Shown piece by piece: positions 5,415 to 8,244 of a DNA stretch of 8,244 bases. The DNA comes from an uncultured Lachnospiraceae bacterium (lineage in GTDB: Bacteria; Bacillota; Clostridia; Lachnospirales; Lachnospiraceae). The number at the start of each line of letters is the position of its first letter. The first letter of the stretch is position 1. The stretch is taken from NCBI GenBank assembly GCA_946409475.1, contig CAMJWQ010000147.1, positions 1 to 8,244 of the forward strand, in the 5' to 3' direction. The translations under genes and the position numbers were made by a program. The notes below the pieces were generated by a model, which saw only the letters and a list, made by a program, of their open reading frames with translations, was not told where the DNA came from and ran no database searches.

Positions 5415-7535
5415 TTACATACTCTTCCTTTCTGCTATCTCCGCCATCTTTGCATCGTTAAGCCTGGTATCCCCTTTTACTCTGGAATAGGACAGATACC
5501 CATTCATACGATCAATCTTTGTTAAATTTTTGCTGCCACATTTCGGACATACGTCCATTTCCAATTCCTGATGCCCGCAGTCATCACAATAGGCCAGAGA
5601 CATATTGACCCCTTCATAAAATCCCATTTTCATAGCACGCCGGACTAAGGTCTTGATGGCTTCCAGATTATAATCTATGGGATATTTTACATATTGAATT
5701 TTTCCGCCGTTTGATAATTCCCAGAAACGGTATTCCAAATCCTGTTTTTCTATGGGTGTGATATTTTCCGTCACATGACAATGAAAACCGTTGCTTACGT
5801 ATTCCCTGTCCGACACATTCTCTACAATTCCATATTTTTTACGGAACTGCTTCACCTGTAATCCACATAAATTTTCTGCCGGAGTCGCATATATGGCATA
5901 AAGGTTATGATCTTCTTCTTTAAACCGGTTGATTTTCTTATTAATATATTCTAAGACCTCAAGAGCAAACTCCCCGTCTTCCGCTATGGATTTTTGGTTG
6001 TGAAATTGCTGCAGCTCATTTAGTGCCGTTATGCCAAAGGATGCGGTTGCTGTCTTTAATAAAGGCTTGATCTTATCATGAATTCCTAAATGTCCGCCGT
6101 AAAAACCGCCCTCACAATAAGCCAGCGGATTGGTTGAGGCTCTCATTTCGCCCAAATATGCATAGGTTCTGATATGCAGCTGCCTGATTAACTGTAAATA
6201 ATAATCAAGTACTTCGTAAAAATCCCTGCTTTCCTGTTTTGCTCTTGCATAAATCATCGGTAAGTGCAGACTCACTACCCCGATGTTAAATCTTCCGACA
6301 AAAACAGGCGCATCCTTCTCGTCTGCAGGATTCATACCCCCTTTTTCATACCATGGTGACAAAAAGGCCCGGCACCCCATGGGACTGATAATTTTACCAT
6401 ATTGCTTGTACATGCTGGCAATGTAACCTTTTCCTGTTAAGCTTAGCCAATCGGGATACATGGTTTTACTGGAGCATTTAATACCCGCTTCGAATACATC
6501 CTCCAGCTCTCCTCCCGGACCGTGGAGCTTTTCATCATATAAAAATACAATCTTAGGAAAAAGTACGGGCTTTTTACATTCCTTTTTGCCCTGTCCTTTT
6601 CTTCTCACATTTAACATGCAAATAGAGGCCAGTTTGGCAAATCTGCCTGTCCCCGTACCGATGGTTACGGTAATAAACGGATAATCTCCCCGGCTGCTGG
6701 CAACCGTGTTAAACTTATATTCCCATCCCTGAAAGCCCTGTTCAAAATCTCTTGTTACATCCGCATAGGCCTCCGATTCGGCAGTTTCCCTGTCAACACC
6801 CATTTTCATATACTTATCGATATAATGATGATAAGATTTTTCGGCATAGGGCTCCAGAATCAGCTCCGCCCCGGGGACGGTAAAGCCTCCGTATTGCTGG
6901 CTTGCCGCACTTAAAACAATATCTCCGATCACATCAAATGCCACGTCTAAGGTCTTAGGCTCATTATACCATAAATTACCCATTTCAAAGCCGCCGGTCA
7001 ATACGCTTTTCACATCAAATAAACAGCAGTTCATGGTATCTCTTCTGGCCGACATATCATGCACATAAAGATAACCGTCCCTGCAGGCTTGTATTTCCTC
7101 CGTGGTCATAAAAAACTTTTGATATAATTCCTTGTTTAATTGGTTAAATATCAGGCTTCTTTTTGTGGATACCAGTGCACTGTCCGTATTACTGTTCTCT
7201 TTGTCACCAATGTACATAATAGACTGGCTCTTTTTATAAACCTCATCTAACATTTGTACAAAATCCTGTTTATAATTACGATAATCCCGATAGCTCTTGG
7301 CTACTTTCGGATTAACTTCCTCCAAGGCCCCTTCCACGATATTATGCATCTGTGCTATCTTAACTTCAGTAATACCCATATCCTTCACTTTTTGTTCCAC
7401 GAAATTACATATAAAGTTAATTTCCCCGTCCGTAAATGCGACCAAAGCACGATAGGCAGATTTATTAACAGCAACTACCACTTTTTGTACATTAAAATCT
7501 TCTTTTGTTCCGTCTTTTTTTATTACCCTGACCAC
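5415..7535 (-). CDS. nrdD: Anaerobic (class III) ribonucleoside-triphosphate reductase
   Basis: A 706-residue glycyl-radical enzyme that reduces ribonucleoside triphosphates to deoxy forms without oxygen. An N-terminal ATP-cone (about 3-93, starting VRVIKKDGTKEDF) provides allosteric control by ATP/dATP. The catalytic barrel contains the conserved cysteines of NCCLFD (Cys170/171) and MGCRAF (Cys388), equivalent to the pair needed in the T4 and E. coli enzymes. Near the C-terminus four cysteines, C650-x2-C653-x9-C663-x2-C666, form the zinc site, followed by the radical loop RMNGYLS with Gly679. Everything needed for activity is present, and length matches relatives. The start is GTG (7535-7533), with GAGAGG (7549-7544) eight bases upstream and the family-standard opening. 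It heads the nrdD-nrdG-dut cluster and is probably controlled by NrdR through the paired boxes upstream. Confidence 0.97.
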   Translation of the reverse strand: MVRVIKKDGTKEDFNVQKVVVAVNKSAYRALVAFTDGEINFICNFVEQKVKDMGITEVKIAQMHNIVEGALEEVNPKVAKSYRDYRNYKQDFVQMLDEVYKKSQSIMYIGDKENSNTDSALVSTKRSLIFNQLNKELYQKFFMTTEEIQACRDGYLYVHDMSARRDTMNCCLFDVKSVLTGGFEMGNLWYNEPKTLDVAFDVIGDIVLSAASQQYGGFTVPGAELILEPYAEKSYHHYIDKYMKMGVDRETAESEAYADVTRDFEQGFQGWEYKFNTVASSRGDYPFITVTIGTGTGRFAKLASICMLNVRRKGQGKKECKKPVLFPKIVFLYDEKLHGPGGELEDVFEAGIKCSSKTMYPDWLSLTGKGYIASMYKQYGKIISPMGCRAFLSPWYEKGGMNPADEKDAPVFVGRFNIGVVSLHLPMIYARAKQESRDFYEVLDYYLQLIRQLHIRTYAYLGEMRASTNPLAYCEGGFYGGHLGIHDKIKPLLKTATASFGITALNELQQFHNQKSIAEDGEFALEVLEYINKKINRFKEEDHNLYAIYATPAENLCGLQVKQFRKKYGIVENVSDREYVSNGFHCHVTENITPIEKQDLEYRFWELSNGGKIQYVKYPIDYNLEAIKTLVRRAMKMGFYEGVNMSLAYCDDCGHQELEMDVCPKCGSKNLTKIDRMNGYLSYSRVKGDTRLNDAKMAEIAERKSM

Positions 7536-7586
7536 GCAATCTACCTCTCTCCCAAACTTTTGTATTTTCCTCTTTTTATAATAGGA

Positions 7587-7682
7587 TTAAATTATATGAG
7601 GTACCATATTTTGTGCTATGATTCCCAGTTCACCCACAACATATTGTATCTCCTTCATAAATTTTACCATTTGGGTTATCAT
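7587..7682 (-). CDS. Doubtful 31-codon ORF between the aminotransferase and nrdD
   Basis: An ATG at 7682-7680 overlaps the aminotransferase TGA as ATGA, and the frame stays open for 31 codons to TAA at 7589-7587. The peptide begins MITQMVKFMKEIQYVVGELG and ends in a hydrophobic segment. For it: the coupled-looking overlap. Against it: no Shine-Dalgarno at any of its first ATGs, tiny length, no recognisable family, and the fact that the same bases carry the nrdD promoter and both NrdR-like boxes, which explain the region better. Most likely fortuitous. Confidence 0.2.
   Translation of the reverse strand: MITQMVKFMKEIQYVVGELGIIAQNMVPHII
7591..7596 (-). promoter_or_regulatory. Probable -10 element of the nrdD promoter
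   Basis: Perfect TATAAT on the minus strand, 55 bp before the nrdD GTG, which would give a leader of about 50 bases. The -35 position (around 7614-7619, ATAGCA) is poor. A second A+T-rich candidate, TATTAT at 7583-7578, lies closer. The NrdR-like box at 7601-7616 directly abuts this -10. Confidence 0.5.
7601..7616 (-). promoter_or_regulatory. Candidate NrdR operator, promoter-proximal box
   Basis: Minus-strand GCACAAAATATGGTAC aligned to the NrdR consensus acaCwAtATaTwGtgt matches 11 of 16 positions, including all six strongly conserved ones (C4, A6, A8, T9, T11, G13). It lies between the -10 element and the -35 position, where a repressor would block polymerase. Confidence 0.55.
7634..7649 (-). 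promoter_or_regulatory. Candidate NrdR operator, promoter-distal box
   Basis: Minus-strand ATACAATATGTTGTGG matches acaCwAtATaTwGtgt at 13 of 16 positions, including all six strongly conserved ones. It is 33 bp (about three helical turns) from the proximal box, in the same orientation, as expected for the tandem sites bound by NrdR, the ATP-cone repressor of ribonucleotide reductase genes. Confidence 0.6.
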
Positions 7683-8244
7683 TCGTCAAGAATAATATGG
7701 GATTCCCTGATTGCTTCGATACAATTTCTCAATTCTTCACAATTCAATACCAGAGCAAACCGGACATACCCTTCACCTAAGGATCCGAAGCTGCTTCCGG
7801 GAGTGCATATGACCCCGGCCTTCTCCATTAATTGCAGGACAAATTCATTGGAATTTGTATACCCCTTTGGCAGCTTTGCCCATACAAACATGGAACCCTT
7901 ACTGTAAGCGCCTTCCCAGCCGATTTCAGCCAGGCCCCTGCATAAGGTGTCTCTTCTCCTTTGATACTCCCTGCATTGATAAAGAACCGCATCCTGAGGC
8001 CCCGTAAGTGCACTGACAGCTCCATACTGTACCGGAAGAAAGGTCCCATAATCAATTTGTGAACGCAGCTTTTTAAAGGTTTTAATAATATCTTTATTAC
8101 CAACCAAAAAGGACACCCTGCCCCCGGTCAGATTATAGGTTTTAGAGAGGGAATAAAATTCCACGCCTGTCTCTTTTGCTCCCGGTATGGATAAAAAGGA
8201 AATACCCTCCTCTCCGTCATAGACAATATCCGAATAGGCATTAT
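7679..8244 (-). CDS. PLP-dependent aminotransferase, class I/II, C-terminal part
   Basis: The last 188 codons of a fold-type-I aminotransferase whose start lies beyond the window edge. The visible part opens with NAYSDIVYDG, a family segment containing the Asp and Tyr that contact the cofactor. SLSKTYNLTGGR follows, with the Lys that forms the Schiff base with pyridoxal phosphate, and near the end comes CTPGSSFGSLGEGYVRFAL, where the Arg binds the substrate carboxylate. The wording (SFLSIPGAKETGVEFYSLSK in the middle) is closest to the LL-diaminopimelate aminotransferase/alanine aminotransferase-like group, so roles in lysine and cell-wall precursor supply or in alanine metabolism are both possible; the substrate cannot be settled from this fragment. 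A GTG at 8164 is internal, not a start. The stop is about 144 bp from nrdD, so read-through into the nrd genes is possible. Confidence 0.9.
   Translation of the reverse strand, partial: NAYSDIVYDGEEGISFLSIPGAKETGVEFYSLSKTYNLTGGRVSFLVGNKDIIKTFKKLRSQIDYGTFLPVQYGAVSALTGPQDAVLYQCREYQRRRDTLCRGLAEIGWEGAYSKGSMFVWAKLPKGYTNSNEFVLQLMEKAGVICTPGSSFGSLGEGYVRFALVLNCEELRNCIEAIRESHIILDE

Noticed and set aside
6460..6684. A 74-codon plus-strand ORF
   Set aside because: It is antisense to the conserved catalytic core of nrdD and has no support of its own.
7254..7907. A 217-codon plus-strand ORF
   Set aside because: It lies antisense to nrdD and the aminotransferase, both with intact catalytic motifs. Its start is a TTG without a Shine-Dalgarno, and the translation is rich in His, Tyr, Ile and Phe, as expected from the complement of A+T-rich coding DNA.
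7828..8103. A 91-codon minus-strand ORF in another frame
   Set aside because: It is a frame shadow of the aminotransferase, whose own frame carries the PLP-lysine and Arg motifs throughout.

Overview
The window is A+T-rich DNA from what is most likely a strictly anaerobic, low-GC Firmicute, probably of the Lachnospiraceae/Clostridia. The evidence is an oxygen-sensitive class III ribonucleotide reductase (NrdD plus its activase NrdG), a DegV fatty-acid-binding protein, a GldFG-type ABC exporter, strong AGGAGG-type ribosome binding sites, and TTG and GTG start codons. Every gene but one lies on the minus strand, so it reads from high to low coordinates. The assignment to family level is inference from protein style, not from a marker gene.

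Reading along the minus strand: (1) 8244-7679 is the C-terminal part of a fold-type-I PLP aminotransferase resembling LL-diaminopimelate aminotransferases; it enters from outside the window. (2) A gap of about 140 bp, 7678-7536, carries a TATAAT element and two 16-bp sequences that both fit the six most conserved positions of the NrdR operator. (3) nrdD (7535-5415), nrdG (5414-4911) and a dUTPase-family gene (4894-4382) follow with almost no spacing and look like one deoxynucleotide-supply operon: NTP reduction, activation of the reductase, and dUTP removal with dUMP supply. (4) A DegV-family protein (4300-3434) and a two-CBS-domain protein (3408-2995) look like a second short operon. (5) A single-gene Fe/Mn superoxide dismutase (2924-2295) has second-shell residues of the Mn type.

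The only plus-strand gene, 2032-2247, is a 71-residue DUF3006-like protein with its own promoter. It converges on the superoxide dismutase gene. Both genes end at a perfect 28-bp inverted repeat (2213-2273), and the last codons of the small gene form its left arm. On the other side, the divergently read gap 1787-2031 leads into an ABC exporter operon: ATPase (1786-809, TTG start), ABC-2 permease (812-102, ATGA overlap), and the first 30 codons of a third gene (90-1), probably the GldG-like partner.

I see no CRISPR array, transposon, phage gene, rRNA, tRNA or recognisable riboswitch, and I do not see a clearly new multi-gene system. The points most worth a second look are regulatory: the NrdR-type operator pair, a single NrdR-like box in the DUF3006 promoter, the terminator built into a coding end, and two tiny ORFs between the aminotransferase and nrdD.
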